From QFOX01 sp033763655 (lineage in GTDB: Bacteria; Pseudomonadota; Alphaproteobacteria; Rickettsiales; UBA3002), in NCBI GenBank assembly GCA_033763655.1, contig JANRKD010000021.1, positions 1 through 25,407 on the forward strand: a stretch of DNA of 25,407 bases. Reading direction: 5' to 3'. Within the stretch, counting starts at the first letter, position 1. Each line of letters starts with the position of its first letter. The translations under genes and the position numbers were made by a program. Positions 15,738-24,926 of the stretch are shown here, in pieces. The notes beneath the pieces are model-generated. The model searched no databases, was not told where the DNA came from, and saw only the letters and a program-made list of their open reading frames with translations.

Positions 15738-17121
15738 GCGATCCTCCCGTTTTTCCCGCCTTCAACTGCTCAAAAAGCTGCACAAACGCATCGCCGCGCA
15801 CTTCAAAATTCGCGAACTGGTCGAACGAAGCACAGGCGGGCGACAGCAGCACCACCGCGCCTTTCACTCCGTCGCGCGCCGCGTCATGGCTGGCTGCCGC
15901 AAACGCCTTATCCAGGGTGTCGCACGCGCTGTAGGCGACCTGCCCCTCAAGCGTCCGCGCGAAATCCGCCGCCGCGTCGCCGATCAAATACGCATGGCGG
16001 ATTTTCGGGAAATATTCCGTCAGCGGCGCGATGCCGCCCTCCTTCGCCAGACCGCCTGCAATCCAGTAAATCGCGTCGTAGGTCTTGAGCGCCTTTTCCG
16101 CCGCATCGGCGTTGGTGGCCTTGCTGTCGTTGACAAACTGCACGCCGCCGATTTCCCCCAGCCACTGCATCCGGTGCGCGAGGCCCGTATAACTTTGCAT
16201 GGCGGCAATGATTGCCTCATGCGCGCAGCCATTGACCAGACAGGCCGCATAGGCCGCCGCCGCATTCTGCCCGTTATGCTCGCCACGCAGCGACTTTACC
16301 GCCGCGATGTCGCCCGTCATGGCCCGCAGACCGAAGCGGTTTAACAGCATCCCGTTTGCAACCGAAATGCCATTATCGACCGGCCGCTTCGCCGAAATGG
16401 GGATGACGCATTGCCGCTTACCCGCGATTAATGCGCGGGCGATGGCTTCACTCGCCGCATCATCCACCCCGACAATCGCCACGTCGCTTTTTTGCATGCG
16501 TTCAAAAATGTGTTTTTTTGCCGCGACGTAATGCTCCATCGTCCCATGATGGTCGAGATGGTCGGGCGAGATATTGAGCAACAACGCCGTATGAAAGCGC
16601 GTGCTGCGGATAAGGTCGAGCTGGTAGGAAGAAAGCTCCAGCACATAGATGCCTTCCGCGCCTAGCGGTGCGAGCGCCAGTGCGGGCGTACCCAGATTAC
16701 CTCCGACCTCGACACGCTTGCCGCACGCGGTGAGCACATGCGCAATCAGCGTCGTCGTCGTCGACTTGCCGTTGGTGCCGGTAATGCCGATGTAACGCGC
16801 CTTAGGCTGCGCCCGCCAGAGCAATTCCACATCGCCGAGCACCTCCACCCCCTGCCGCTGCGCCGCCAGCACCGCCGGGTGCGTAAGCGTGATCCCCGGG
16901 CTCACCACCAGTGCGGCAAGACCGGCATACTCCCACTGCGCCACCGGCAAAAGGGCGAGGCCCGGAAACTCTTTCTGCGCGACGCTGCGTGCCGCCTCGC
17001 CGTCGTCCCACGCCACCACCTGCGCGCCCGAGGCCTGCAGGCTTTCCACCGTCGCCCGCCCGGATTTGCCAAGCCCGAGCACGCCGTATTTTTTCCCCGA
17101 TGCGAACGCGAGCAGAATCAT
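15721..17121 (-). CDS. murD: UDP-N-acetylmuramoylalanine--D-glutamate ligase MurD
   Basis: Adds D-Glu to UDP-MurNAc-L-Ala with ATP. It is 466 aa. The N-terminal UDP-binding loop is VLGLGKSGRA (14-23), the P-loop is GTNGKSTTTT (115-124), and the conserved SPDHLDHHG and VNDSKATNADA motifs are present. The ATG is 6 nt after the mraY stop and the end overlaps the ftsW start. Confidence 0.98.
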   Translation of the reverse strand: MILLAFASGKKYGVLGLGKSGRATVESLQASGAQVVAWDDGEAARSVAQKEFPGLALLPVAQWEYAGLAALVVSPGITLTHPAVLAAQRQGVEVLGDVELLWRAQPKARYIGITGTNGKSTTTTLIAHVLTACGKRVEVGGNLGTPALALAPLGAEGIYVLELSSYQLDLIRSTRFHTALLLNISPDHLDHHGTMEHYVAAKKHIFERMQKSDVAIVGVDDAASEAIARALIAGKRQCVIPISAKRPVDNGISVANGMLLNRFGLRAMTGDIAAVKSLRGEHNGQNAAAAYAACLVNGCAHEAIIAAMQSYTGLAHRMQWLGEIGGVQFVNDSKATNADAAEKALKTYDAIYWIAGGLAKEGGIAPLTEYFPKIRHAYLIGDAAADFARTLEGQVAYSACDTLDKAFAAASHDAARDGVKGAVVLLSPACASFDQFANFEVRGDAFVQLFEQLKAGKTGGSHAATA

Positions 17122-17127
17122 CGCGCC

Positions 17128-18216
17128 CTACCGCAGCTTCAGGGTGGACAGGCCGACCAGTGCGAGAATCACCGCGATAATCCAGAAGCGGATGACCACC
17201 GTCGGCTCCTTCCAGCCCATTTTCTCGAAATGGTGGTGAATCGGCGCCATGCGGAATACGCGCTTGCCGGTGAGCTTGAACGAGGCGACCTGAATCATCA
17301 CCGACATGGCTTCGAGCACAAACAGGCCGCCGATAATCGCCAGCACAATCTCGTGCTTGCTGATGACTGCAATCACCCCGAGCGAGCCGCCAAACGCGAG
17401 CGAGCCGGTGTCGCCCATGAACACCATCGCGGGCGGCGCATTGTACCACAGGAAGCCAAGCCCGGCGCCGATCATCGCCGCGCAGAACACCGCCAGTTCG
17501 CCTGTGCCAGGCACGAAGTCAATATGCAGGTAATTGGCATACACCGCGTTCCCCACCAGATAACTGATGAGGGCAAAACAGGCCGCCGCAATCATGATGG
17601 GCACAATCGCAAGACCGTCGAGACCGTCCGTCAGGTTGACGGCGTTCGACGCGCCCACCAGCACCACCATCACGAACGGAAAATAGAGCAGCCCCATATC
17701 GAGCAGCACATTTTTCAAAAACGGGAAGGTCAGATGGTGGTTGAGGTTTTCGGGCGTCACCGCGCCAACCCACAGCGCGGCAATCAGTGCAATGCCAAAC
17801 TGCGCCAGCAGCTTCTTGCGCCCGGACAGCCCCTTATGGTTTTTCTTCGATACTTTGAGGTAATCATCGGCAAAGCCAATCGCGCCGTAGCCCAGCGTCA
17901 CCAACAACGTAATCCACACATAATGGTTGCGGATATCCGCCCATAGCAGGGTTGAAACCGTCACCGCGAACAGCATCATCAACCCGCCCATGGTCGGCGT
18001 GCCTTTCTTCGTCAGCAGGTGCGATTCCGGGCCATCGTCGCGGATGGGCTGGCCGCCATGCTGGTTGGTGCGCAGCCAGGCAATCAGCCGCGGGCCGATG
18101 ACAAAGCTGATCACCAGTGCGGTGATAATCGCGCCGCCACTGCGAAACGTCAGGTAGCGGAACAGGTTAAAAAACTGGATGTGATCCACCAGCGGGTAGA
18201 GCAAATTATACAGCAT
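17128..18216 (-). CDS. mraY: Phospho-N-acetylmuramoyl-pentapeptide transferase MraY
   Basis: Integral membrane enzyme that moves phospho-MurNAc-pentapeptide to undecaprenyl phosphate, giving lipid I. It is 362 aa with about ten spans. Active-site features are Asp-Asp at 117-118 in GFADDYLKV, NLTDGLDGLA (194-203), GDTGSLAFGG with Asp269, and the triple-His loop PIHHHFEKMGW (His 327-329). The ATG shares one base with the murF stop. Confidence 0.98.
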   Translation of the reverse strand: MLYNLLYPLVDHIQFFNLFRYLTFRSGGAIITALVISFVIGPRLIAWLRTNQHGGQPIRDDGPESHLLTKKGTPTMGGLMMLFAVTVSTLLWADIRNHYVWITLLVTLGYGAIGFADDYLKVSKKNHKGLSGRKKLLAQFGIALIAALWVGAVTPENLNHHLTFPFLKNVLLDMGLLYFPFVMVVLVGASNAVNLTDGLDGLAIVPIMIAAACFALISYLVGNAVYANYLHIDFVPGTGELAVFCAAMIGAGLGFLWYNAPPAMVFMGDTGSLAFGGSLGVIAVISKHEIVLAIIGGLFVLEAMSVMIQVASFKLTGKRVFRMAPIHHHFEKMGWKEPTVVIRFWIIAVILALVGLSTLKLR

Positions 18217-19613
18217 CAGCGGTTCCCTTCGATTGCATCGACGATAACATCCATGCGGCTGCCATGCGACCCTTTGACCAGCACAAGGTCGTTGGCACGC
18301 AGCGCCTCGACCACCATCGGCGCCAGTTCGCGGCTTGTTGGCCGGTAGGCACCGCGCATCGTTTCAGGCAACGCCTGATACATTTTCTCCATGAACGTGC
18401 CTGCCGCAAATACCAGATCCATCTGGTTGTTGACCAGCGTAGGCACCAGCCCGACATGCAGATCCTCGGCATGTTCGCCCAGCTCCAGCATATCACCCAG
18501 CACCACCACCGTGCGCACCGGCGACGGGCTGGCGTCGCGCATTTCGGCAATTTTTTCAATCGCGCCCTTCATCGAAACCGGACTGGCGTTATACGCATCG
18601 TCCACCAGCCGCAGGTTGCCGCCTTTGATGCTCAATTTCCTGATTTGCCCGCGCCCTTTCGGCTCGGTGAATTGCGCCAGCGCGGCAGCGGCTTTGGCGA
18701 GGTCAGCACCCAGCGCATCCACCACCCCGAGCACCGCCACCGACATCAGCGCCCAATGTTTGCCGACCGTTCCGATGCGATACGACAGCGCCGTGCCCGC
18801 GACCGTCGCCTCGATCACGGATTCCGTATCGTCGATGGCATAATGCGTCATCCGGCACAACGCCTGCTTACCCGTGCCAAACGAGAGAATCCGGTCCATT
18901 CCCTTTGCCTGCGCATGCTGCTTCAACCGCCCATACTGCGCGTTATCGGCGTTGAGCACCGCCACGCCCGTGCCGCCCATTCCATCGAAGATGGCTGATT
19001 TTTCGTCTGCAATCGCTTCGATCGAGCTGAAATATTCAAGATGCACCGCATCGACCGTCGTTACCAGCGCCACGTGCGGCTGCACCATCTGCGAAAGCGG
19101 GCGGATTTCTCCGGCATGGTTCATGCCCATTTCGATGACGGCATAAGCGGTATCGTGGGGCATGTTCGCAAGGTTAAGCGGCACCCCGAGATGATTGTTG
19201 AGGTTGCCTCTCGTCGCATACACCTTGCCCACCGCCGCGAGCGCCGCCGCCAGCATTTCCTTGGCGCCGGTTTTGCCGACACTGCCGGTCACGCCGATGA
19301 ACTGCGCCTGCGAGCGGGTGCGTGCCGCCGCCCCCAGTTGCTGCAGGGCCTTCTCCACATCCTTGACGACCACCAACCGCGCCGCATCAACCCCCGCCAC
19401 CGGCCTGCTCACCAGCGCCCCGACGGCGCCTTGCGCCAGCGCTTCGGCCACATGCGCGTGCCCGTCCACCCGGCTTCCCGGCAGGGCGACAAACAGCGCA
19501 CCTGCCGCCATGGTGCGGGTATCAATACTGACGGAACTGGCAATCCAGTTTCCCGTGCTCATGCCATGGGTGGCGGCGATAATTTCCTCGGTAGTCCAAA
19601 GGGGCGTAGTCAT
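18216..19613 (-). CDS. murF: UDP-MurNAc-tripeptide--D-alanyl-D-alanine ligase MurF
   Basis: Adds D-Ala-D-Ala to UDP-MurNAc-tripeptide, ending the cytoplasmic precursor steps. It is 465 aa. The N-terminal segment SIDTRTMAAGALFVAL (about 29-44) is typical. The P-loop is GSVGKTGAK (110-118), where homologues often have Ser/Thr after the GKT. The substrate motif DDAYNASPVSMKGA is present. It overlaps murE by 4 nt (ATGA) and mraY by 1 nt. Confidence 0.98.
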   Translation of the reverse strand: MTTPLWTTEEIIAATHGMSTGNWIASSVSIDTRTMAAGALFVALPGSRVDGHAHVAEALAQGAVGALVSRPVAGVDAARLVVVKDVEKALQQLGAAARTRSQAQFIGVTGSVGKTGAKEMLAAALAAVGKVYATRGNLNNHLGVPLNLANMPHDTAYAVIEMGMNHAGEIRPLSQMVQPHVALVTTVDAVHLEYFSSIEAIADEKSAIFDGMGGTGVAVLNADNAQYGRLKQHAQAKGMDRILSFGTGKQALCRMTHYAIDDTESVIEATVAGTALSYRIGTVGKHWALMSVAVLGVVDALGADLAKAAAALAQFTEPKGRGQIRKLSIKGGNLRLVDDAYNASPVSMKGAIEKIAEMRDASPSPVRTVVVLGDMLELGEHAEDLHVGLVPTLVNNQMDLVFAAGTFMEKMYQALPETMRGAYRPTSRELAPMVVEALRANDLVLVKGSHGSRMDVIVDAIEGNR

Positions 19614-21079
19614 GCGGCAACTGCCTTTCTGATGTGTTCTGCATCGCTGAAGGGGATCACGTGATTGCCGATAGTCTGGGTTGTTTCATGGCCTTTGCCG
19701 GCGACGACCAGAACATCGCCCGCTTGTAGATTTTCAATGGCCCGCACGATGGCCAGGTCGCGCCCGGCGACTTCCCGCGCACCGGTTGCACCGGCCATAA
19801 TCGCCGCGCGGATTACCGCAGCATCCTCGCTGCGCGGGTTATCGTCCGTGACCGTCACCACGTCGGCAAAGCGGCAGGCAGCAGCGCCCATCTCGGGACG
19901 TTTTCCCGCGTCGCGGTCGCCGCCGCAGCCAAACAGCACATGCAGTTTATTCTGCGTATGCGGGCGCAGGGTTTTCAGGATATTTTCGAGCGCCGCCGGG
20001 GTGTGCGCATAATCAATAAAAATCGGCGCGCCGCGATGCAGCGCAATTTTTTCGAGCCGGCCCGGAACGCCGCGCAACTGAGGCAACAGGCCGATGAGCG
20101 CCGCTTCAGCCAACCCTGCCGCCTGCAGCAACCCTACCGCCGTCAGCATGTTGCTGAGCTGGAACGCACCGTAGAGCGGCAGTGAAATCTCCCGCTTTTT
20201 GCCATGCAGCATCAGCACCGCATCCAGCCCGTGCGCGTGCGGCTTGACCTCCACGAGGCGGTAATCCGCATCCGCCGCGATGCCAAACGAAAGCACCCGT
20301 AGACCGCGCGCATCGCAGAGCGCTTTTAGTGCTCCAAAATGCGCGTCGTCGCGGTTAAGTACGGCAAGTTTTCCTGCCGCCAGAACTTCACTGAACAGGC
20401 GCGCTTTGGCGGCGAAATACGCCTCCAGCGTGCCGTGGTAATCGAGATGATCGCGCGTGAGGTTGGTGAACGCGCCTGCACAGAACCGCACCCCGTCGGC
20501 GCGCTTCTGGTCGAGCCCGTGGCTTGAGGTTTCGATGGCCGTCACCTGCACTCCCTCGCTGGCCAGACTGTGCAGCATTTCGTGCAGCAAAATCGGCTCG
20601 GGCGAGGTGTTGATGCTAGGGTATTTCATATCCAGCGCCGGGTGATCGCTGCGCAGGCCGAGTGTGCCGACCGACGCCGCATCAAGCCCCGAAAGCCGGG
20701 CCAGCTGGCGCACAAAATCGGCGCTTGAGGTTTTGCCGTCGGTGCCGGTGATAGCCATGCAGAACTTGGGCTGCGTGGGATAAAACGCCGCTGCCAGCGC
20801 GCTCGCCGCCGCACGCATATCCGCCACCCGGATGACCGGCACCGTCGCCACCACATCGCTGCGGCTGCCTTGCGCCATCAGGATTGCCGCCGCCCCGGCG
20901 CGCAACGCATCGGGGATATAGCGCGCGCCGTCGGCCATCACGCCGGGCATGGCAACAAACAGGCTGCCGTCGCGCACTGCGCGTGAGTCGGTGGTGATGT
21001 GCGCAATCGCAATATCCGTCGCACCGTGGACGCCCGCATCGGGGAAAGCCGTTGCAATCAACTCAGAAAGAAGCGGCAC
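19610..21079 (-). CDS. murE: UDP-MurNAc-tripeptide synthetase MurE (meso-DAP adding)
   Basis: Adds the third stem-peptide residue. It is 489 aa. The P-loop is GTDGKTSS (112-119), and the third domain holds DDNPRSED with DNPR at 413-416. That signature marks meso-diaminopimelate-adding enzymes rather than lysine-adding ones, so the wall should be of the DAP type. The start is GTG at 21079, supported by AGGAGG 6 nt upstream. It overlaps the ftsI end by 17 nt and murF by 4 nt. Confidence 0.98.
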   Translation of the reverse strand: MPLLSELIATAFPDAGVHGATDIAIAHITTDSRAVRDGSLFVAMPGVMADGARYIPDALRAGAAAILMAQGSRSDVVATVPVIRVADMRAAASALAAAFYPTQPKFCMAITGTDGKTSSADFVRQLARLSGLDAASVGTLGLRSDHPALDMKYPSINTSPEPILLHEMLHSLASEGVQVTAIETSSHGLDQKRADGVRFCAGAFTNLTRDHLDYHGTLEAYFAAKARLFSEVLAAGKLAVLNRDDAHFGALKALCDARGLRVLSFGIAADADYRLVEVKPHAHGLDAVLMLHGKKREISLPLYGAFQLSNMLTAVGLLQAAGLAEAALIGLLPQLRGVPGRLEKIALHRGAPIFIDYAHTPAALENILKTLRPHTQNKLHVLFGCGGDRDAGKRPEMGAAACRFADVVTVTDDNPRSEDAAVIRAAIMAGATGAREVAGRDLAIVRAIENLQAGDVLVVAGKGHETTQTIGNHVIPFSDAEHIRKAVAA

Positions 21080-22889
21080 GCACAGCCTCCTTCGTCAGAG
21101 TGTTCTCATGGGTCAGTTGCGTGGCTTTCGTGCGGGCTTGCGCGTTGGCCCAATAGCTGTTCACCCGACCATCGGCGGGCGCAAAATTGGGCTGCATTGC
21201 CAGCAGCGGCGCCATGCGCTGCACCACCCGCCCGACAACCGGCGCCGAAATCCAGCCGCCCGTCGCAAAGCCGTAGGTCGCGGCATTGCCCTTTGGCTCA
21301 TCGACCATCACCAGAATAGCATAGCGTGGCCGGCTCACCGGAAAGACGCCGACAAACGATGCCACCTTGGCATTCTTGTCATACACCCCGTGGGCGTTTT
21401 TCTCGGCAGTCCCGGTTTTACCGCCGACCTCGTAGCCCGGCGCATTGGCCGATTTTCCCGTGCCATGCACCACCACCAGCCGCAGCAGATCGCGTACATC
21501 GGCGATGGTTTTTTCCGATATGACCCGCGTGCGTTCGAGCCGCTGGCGATTGCCGTCCTTCACCAGCGTCAGCGGATGCAGCGCGCCATCGCCCGCCAGC
21601 GCAGCAATCGCATTAATCAAATGCAGCGGCGACACCGAGATGCCGTGCCCATAGGCAACCGTCATCGTCGTCAGCTCCGGCCATGCATGTGGGACAATCG
21701 GGCGTGCCAGCTCGGGCACTTCCAGCGCGACCGGCTCGAACAGTCCAAGCGCCTGCAGGAAGGCACGCTGGCGCTTGCTTCCCAGATCCAGCGCCATTTT
21801 GGCGGTGCCGACATTGCTCGAATAGGCAAAAATCTCGGGCACTGAAAGCCACCGCCCTTCGGAATGCGCGTCGGAAATCGTGTAGTTCCCCATCCGCAGC
21901 GGGCGGCTGGCATCGTAGCCGCTTTTCATGCTGACCACCTTGTTTTCGAGCGCGGCCGCGAGGGTAAAGGTCTTGAAGGTCGAACCCATTTCATAGACGC
22001 CCAGCGTCGCGCGGTTAAAAAGCGCATCGTTGCTGGCTTTTCCCGGCTGATGCGGGTCAAACTCTGGCAAACTGGTCATAGCCAGCACTTCGCCTGAGGC
22101 AATGTCGAGCACCACCCCCACGCCGCCGATGGCCTGAAATTCACGCACCGCCTTGCCCAGCTCGTCACGCAGCATCGACTGAATCCGCAAATCGAGCGAA
22201 AGCTGGAGCGGCCCATTTTCCTGAGGGGCCTGTAACGCGCCGTCGAAATATTTCTCGATGCCGGCCAGTCCCTGATTGTCAACGCCGACATAGCCGAGGC
22301 TGTGCGAAAACATCCCGCCATACGGGTAGACCCGGCGGATGTCCGTCTCGAAAAACAGCCCGGGGACGCCGAGGTTATTCACCGCCTCCTGCTGGCCTGG
22401 CGTCAGGTGCCGCGCCAAGTAGAGGAAGGTTGCGTGCTTGCGCATCAGCTTTTCTTCAAACGCGGCCACCGATTCGTTCGGGAAAATCCGCGCCAGCCCC
22501 GCCGCCACCTCGTGCTCGTGGCGGATGATGGTCGGGTTTGCAACCAGCGACGCCGTCTTGATGGAGGTGGCCAGCACCAGCCCGTTACGGTCAACAATTT
22601 CGCGGCGGATGATTTGCTGCGCCTCACCGATTTTCGACACGTCCACATCGTCGTCGCGGCTGACCAGCAATTGCGGCTCGGTGACCAGGCGCTTGAACGG
22701 CAAATCACCGCCGCCCATGGTGCTCACTTCCAGCAGGCGCAGGCCGAGCATCGCAAAACAGAGCACAAAAAAACTGGCGACGAGAATCAGCCGCACGCGC
22801 GACTCGCCCATGCTGCGCACCTCGCGGCTTTCCACCCGCACAATGCGCGCGGGCGGACGCGACGACGGACTGCGGCGGAACTGGCGCAC
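21063..22889 (-). CDS. ftsI: Septal peptidoglycan transpeptidase FtsI (PBP3)
   Basis: Class B penicillin-binding protein that cross-links septal wall made by FtsW. It is 608 aa. A basic cytoplasmic tail (1-30) precedes one membrane span (about 33-53). The pedestal domain follows, then the transpeptidase domain with catalytic Ser in STFK (303-306), the SSN motif (357-359) and KTG (491-493). The start is GTG at 22889, directly after the ftsL stop, with GGAGG 9 nt upstream. A later ATG (Met27) would remove the basic tail and lacks that support. Confidence 0.98.
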   Translation of the reverse strand: MRQFRRSPSSRPPARIVRVESREVRSMGESRVRLILVASFFVLCFAMLGLRLLEVSTMGGGDLPFKRLVTEPQLLVSRDDDVDVSKIGEAQQIIRREIVDRNGLVLATSIKTASLVANPTIIRHEHEVAAGLARIFPNESVAAFEEKLMRKHATFLYLARHLTPGQQEAVNNLGVPGLFFETDIRRVYPYGGMFSHSLGYVGVDNQGLAGIEKYFDGALQAPQENGPLQLSLDLRIQSMLRDELGKAVREFQAIGGVGVVLDIASGEVLAMTSLPEFDPHQPGKASNDALFNRATLGVYEMGSTFKTFTLAAALENKVVSMKSGYDASRPLRMGNYTISDAHSEGRWLSVPEIFAYSSNVGTAKMALDLGSKRQRAFLQALGLFEPVALEVPELARPIVPHAWPELTTMTVAYGHGISVSPLHLINAIAALAGDGALHPLTLVKDGNRQRLERTRVISEKTIADVRDLLRLVVVHGTGKSANAPGYEVGGKTGTAEKNAHGVYDKNAKVASFVGVFPVSRPRYAILVMVDEPKGNAATYGFATGGWISAPVVGRVVQRMAPLLAMQPNFAPADGRVNSYWANAQARTKATQLTHENTLTKEAVRAASF

Positions 22890-23231
22890 TCAGTGCCCCC
22901 CTCCGTTGCTCGAAACCGGCTGAAGCAGCGCGTCTGTCGCAGAGGTTTCCCGGCCATACATCGCGGCGGGAAGCACACTCACCCGCTCAATCTGGCGGCT
23001 ATCAATCGGCGTCAGGTCGAGATGGCGGTCGGCCAGCCGGCGCAGGCGATCGGGGCGGTTGAGGTAGGCCCATTCCGCGTGCAGCAAATGCAGCGATTCC
23101 TTCTCGCTTGCCAGCTCTTTCTTCAGCGACGCCACATTACGCTGCACATCCTGCACGCTGTATTTTACCAGGTACAGGCCGATCGCCAGCACGGCGATGC
23201 ACACCATATGAATGAGAAGACGTAAATTCAT
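22890..23231 (-). CDS. ftsL: Cell division protein FtsL
   Basis: Small bitopic protein of the FtsQLB complex that activates FtsW-FtsI. It is 113 aa. The short cytoplasmic tail is almost absent and the membrane span is at about 4-25. A heptad-like coiled coil follows (about 27-52, rich in Leu, Lys and Glu), then the HAEWAYLNRPDRLRRLADRH segment typical of alphaproteobacterial FtsL. It lies 11 nt after rsmH and abuts ftsI. Sequence conservation is low, so position and topology carry much of the call. Confidence 0.93.
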   Translation of the reverse strand: MNLRLLIHMVCIAVLAIGLYLVKYSVQDVQRNVASLKKELASEKESLHLLHAEWAYLNRPDRLRRLADRHLDLTPIDSRQIERVSVLPAAMYGRETSATDALLQPVSSNGGGH

Positions 23232-23242
23232 GGCACGAACTC

Positions 23243-24211
23243 CTATGCGGCATGGCTCAGGGGACTCGCAGTGCGGGTGGCACAGCGCAGCTTGGCCGAG
23301 CGCGCTCTAGGGTTCAGGCTCACCTCTTGTTCGGTCGGGGTGATGGCCCGGGTCGGGGTTAATTCAAACGTGGCGCAGGATGCGCTTTGCTGCACCATCA
23401 GTGCGGCGGGCGAATGCCGTGAGGGCGCAGCATTTTTGTTGCTGCGTTGCAGCATAAACTGCTTAACTATCCGGTCTTCGAGCGAGTGGAAGGTAATCAC
23501 CACCAGCCGCCCGCCCGGCCTGAGCAACTGCTCCGCCGCGACAAGCGCCGCCTCCAGCTCGGCCAGCTCCTGATTCACCTCGATGCGCAACGCCTGAAAG
23601 CTACGCGTCGCCGGATGGATTTTCATTTTCCCCGCGCCACGCACGGCACCGCGAATAATCTCGGCCAGTTGCAGCGTGGTGGTAATCGGTGCCAGCGCCC
23701 GCGCAGCCAGAATAGCCCGGGTGATGCGTCGCGCGTCTTTTTCCTCGCCATAATCACGCAGGATGCGAACCAGATCCGCCTCGCTGTATTGATTGACCAC
23801 ATCTGCCGCACTCATCCCCTGCGCACTCATGCGCATATCGAGCGGCGCCTCACGCTGGAACGAAAAACCCCGCGCATCCTCGTCGAACTGCATCGAGGAA
23901 ACGCCAATATCGAGCACGATCGCATCCACCGCGTGGACGCCCGCCTCCGCGAGTGCTGCGACCATGGTCGAAAAGCACGCGCCTAAGAATAAAAAATGCC
24001 CGGGAAAATCCCGGGCAAGAGCATCGGCAAGTAACTTGACATGCGGATCACGATCGAACGCAATCACGCGGGCGCGCGGCTCAGCAGCCAGCAAAGCACG
24101 GCTGTAGCCGCCTGCACCAAAGGTTCCATCCACCACTACGTCACCCGCTTTCGCGGCGACGGCGGCCAGCATTTCATCGCGCATCACCGGGATATGCAGC
24201 GCATGACTCAT
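23243..24211 (-). CDS. rsmH: 16S rRNA m4C1402 methyltransferase RsmH (MraW)
   Basis: SAM-dependent enzyme that methylates N4 of C1402 in 16S rRNA, near the ribosomal P site. It is 322 aa. The SAM-binding loop is GTFGAGGYS (29-37), followed by FDRDPHV (52-58). The middle part has LDIGVSSMQFDEDARGFSF and the C-terminal HSLEDRIVKQF. It overlaps mraZ by 4 nt (ATGA). Confidence 0.98.
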   Translation of the reverse strand: MSHALHIPVMRDEMLAAVAAKAGDVVVDGTFGAGGYSRALLAAEPRARVIAFDRDPHVKLLADALARDFPGHFLFLGACFSTMVAALAEAGVHAVDAIVLDIGVSSMQFDEDARGFSFQREAPLDMRMSAQGMSAADVVNQYSEADLVRILRDYGEEKDARRITRAILAARALAPITTTLQLAEIIRGAVRGAGKMKIHPATRSFQALRIEVNQELAELEAALVAAEQLLRPGGRLVVITFHSLEDRIVKQFMLQRSNKNAAPSRHSPAALMVQQSASCATFELTPTRAITPTEQEVSLNPRARSAKLRCATRTASPLSHAA

Positions 24212-24669
24212 GCCGCCCCTCCCTGATCCGCCTTCAGGCTCAAGCGGCGCGCCAGCGCCAGCTCGCGCATGGCGGTTTCCTGCTTGGCAAACAGCTCAGG
24301 CGACCAGATTTCAAACGTCGCACCCTTACCGACAAAAATCCCCGTCCCCGTGATGTTCGCCTTTTTCAGCAGGCTTTCGGGAATCACCACCCGCCCCTCG
24401 CTATCGAAAGCAAGCTGGGTCGAACCGGCGAGGATGGCGGTCGCGAATGCATCGCGCTCTTCGGAAAACGGATCGAGCATTTCGATGCGGGCATTGAGCT
24501 TCTCGATGCGCTCCATACCGCAGGCCTCGATGCAACTATTGGTGAAGGACGCATACGCAATCATGCCGTTGAAATTCTGGGCGGCGAGCACGGCACGGAA
24601 GGTCGGCGGCACCGACACGCGCCCCTTCTTGTCGATCTGCTTCTCAAACGTCGAGAGAAACAATGCCAT
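24208..24669 (-). CDS. mraZ: Transcriptional regulator MraZ
   Basis: First gene of the cluster. It is 153 aa, the family length, with two AbrB/SpoVT-like swapped-hairpin repeats. Each carries the conserved D-x-x-G-R motif: DKKGRVSVP (13-21) and DSEGRVVIP (89-97). MraZ forms ring-shaped oligomers and in E. coli represses its own promoter by binding TGGGN repeats spaced by 5 nt. Five such repeats lie upstream of this gene at 24864-24908. The ATG has GAAGG 8 nt upstream. Confidence 0.98.
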   Translation of the reverse strand: MALFLSTFEKQIDKKGRVSVPPTFRAVLAAQNFNGMIAYASFTNSCIEACGMERIEKLNARIEMLDPFSEERDAFATAILAGSTQLAFDSEGRVVIPESLLKKANITGTGIFVGKGATFEIWSPELFAKQETAMRELALARRLSLKADQGGAA

Positions 24670-24891
24670 GGCTCAAGCCTTCAATCGGTAGCCTCGCTTA
24701 CACACAGGTTTTGCGGCAGTCAAAGCGGTGAATTTTTTATTTTACTCAGATAGTTAAAAAAATTAACAAAACATTCATTTTGATGATTTAAAATAACTGA
24801 TATTTAACAAATGATTACCGGCACTATTTTACTATTTTTCTTTTCTACAACAAAAACAGCAATTGGGTGAATTTGGGTTAGCTTGGATACA
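24670..24891 (-). other. Long AT-rich mraZ leader
   Basis: If the promoter at 24898-24926 is used, the message has an untranslated leader of about 220 nt. Its central part (24721-24860) has 33 G or C in 140 bases, in a window that is otherwise GC-rich. It holds GTTAA-N5-TTAAC (24753-24767) and several A/T runs but no open frame that looks real. No known riboswitch was recognised. Confidence 0.55.
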
Positions 24892-24908
24892 GTTGGGAGA
24901 TTATGGGC
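24864..24908 (-). promoter_or_regulatory. MraZ operator: five TGGGN boxes in 10-bp phase
   Basis: On the plus strand TGGGT (24864), TGGGT (24874), TGGAT (24884), TGGGA (24894) and TGGGC (24904) begin exactly 10 bp apart, each with a 5-nt spacer; the third has one mismatch. This is the spacing known for the E. coli MraZ site. The boxes overlap the -10 and the expected transcription start, so binding should block RNA polymerase and give autorepression of the whole cluster. Confidence 0.82.
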
Positions 24909-24926
24909 AAACACCCCTTTCGTCAA
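24898..24926 (-). promoter_or_regulatory. mraZ (dcw cluster) promoter
   Basis: On the minus strand TTGACG (24921-24926) and TAATCT (24898-24903) are 17 nt apart, close to the sigma-70 consensus. Transcription would begin near 24891. The -10 is caught between the fourth and fifth MraZ boxes, which strongly supports this assignment. Confidence 0.7.

Noticed and set aside
14613..16088. Long open frame of 491 codons on the plus strand
   Set aside because: It is antisense to ftsW and murD, rich in His, Arg and Gln with no recognisable domain, as expected for a mirror frame of GC-rich genes.
16738..17946. Plus-strand frame of 402 codons opposite murD and mraY
   Set aside because: Composition is dominated by His, Arg and Gln and the minus strand carries well-identified essential genes.
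24753..24818. TTAA pairs in the mraZ leader as CtrA sites
   Set aside because: The spacings seen are 5 or about 11 bases, not the 7 of the TTAA-N7-TTAA motif; they are expected by chance in AT-rich DNA.
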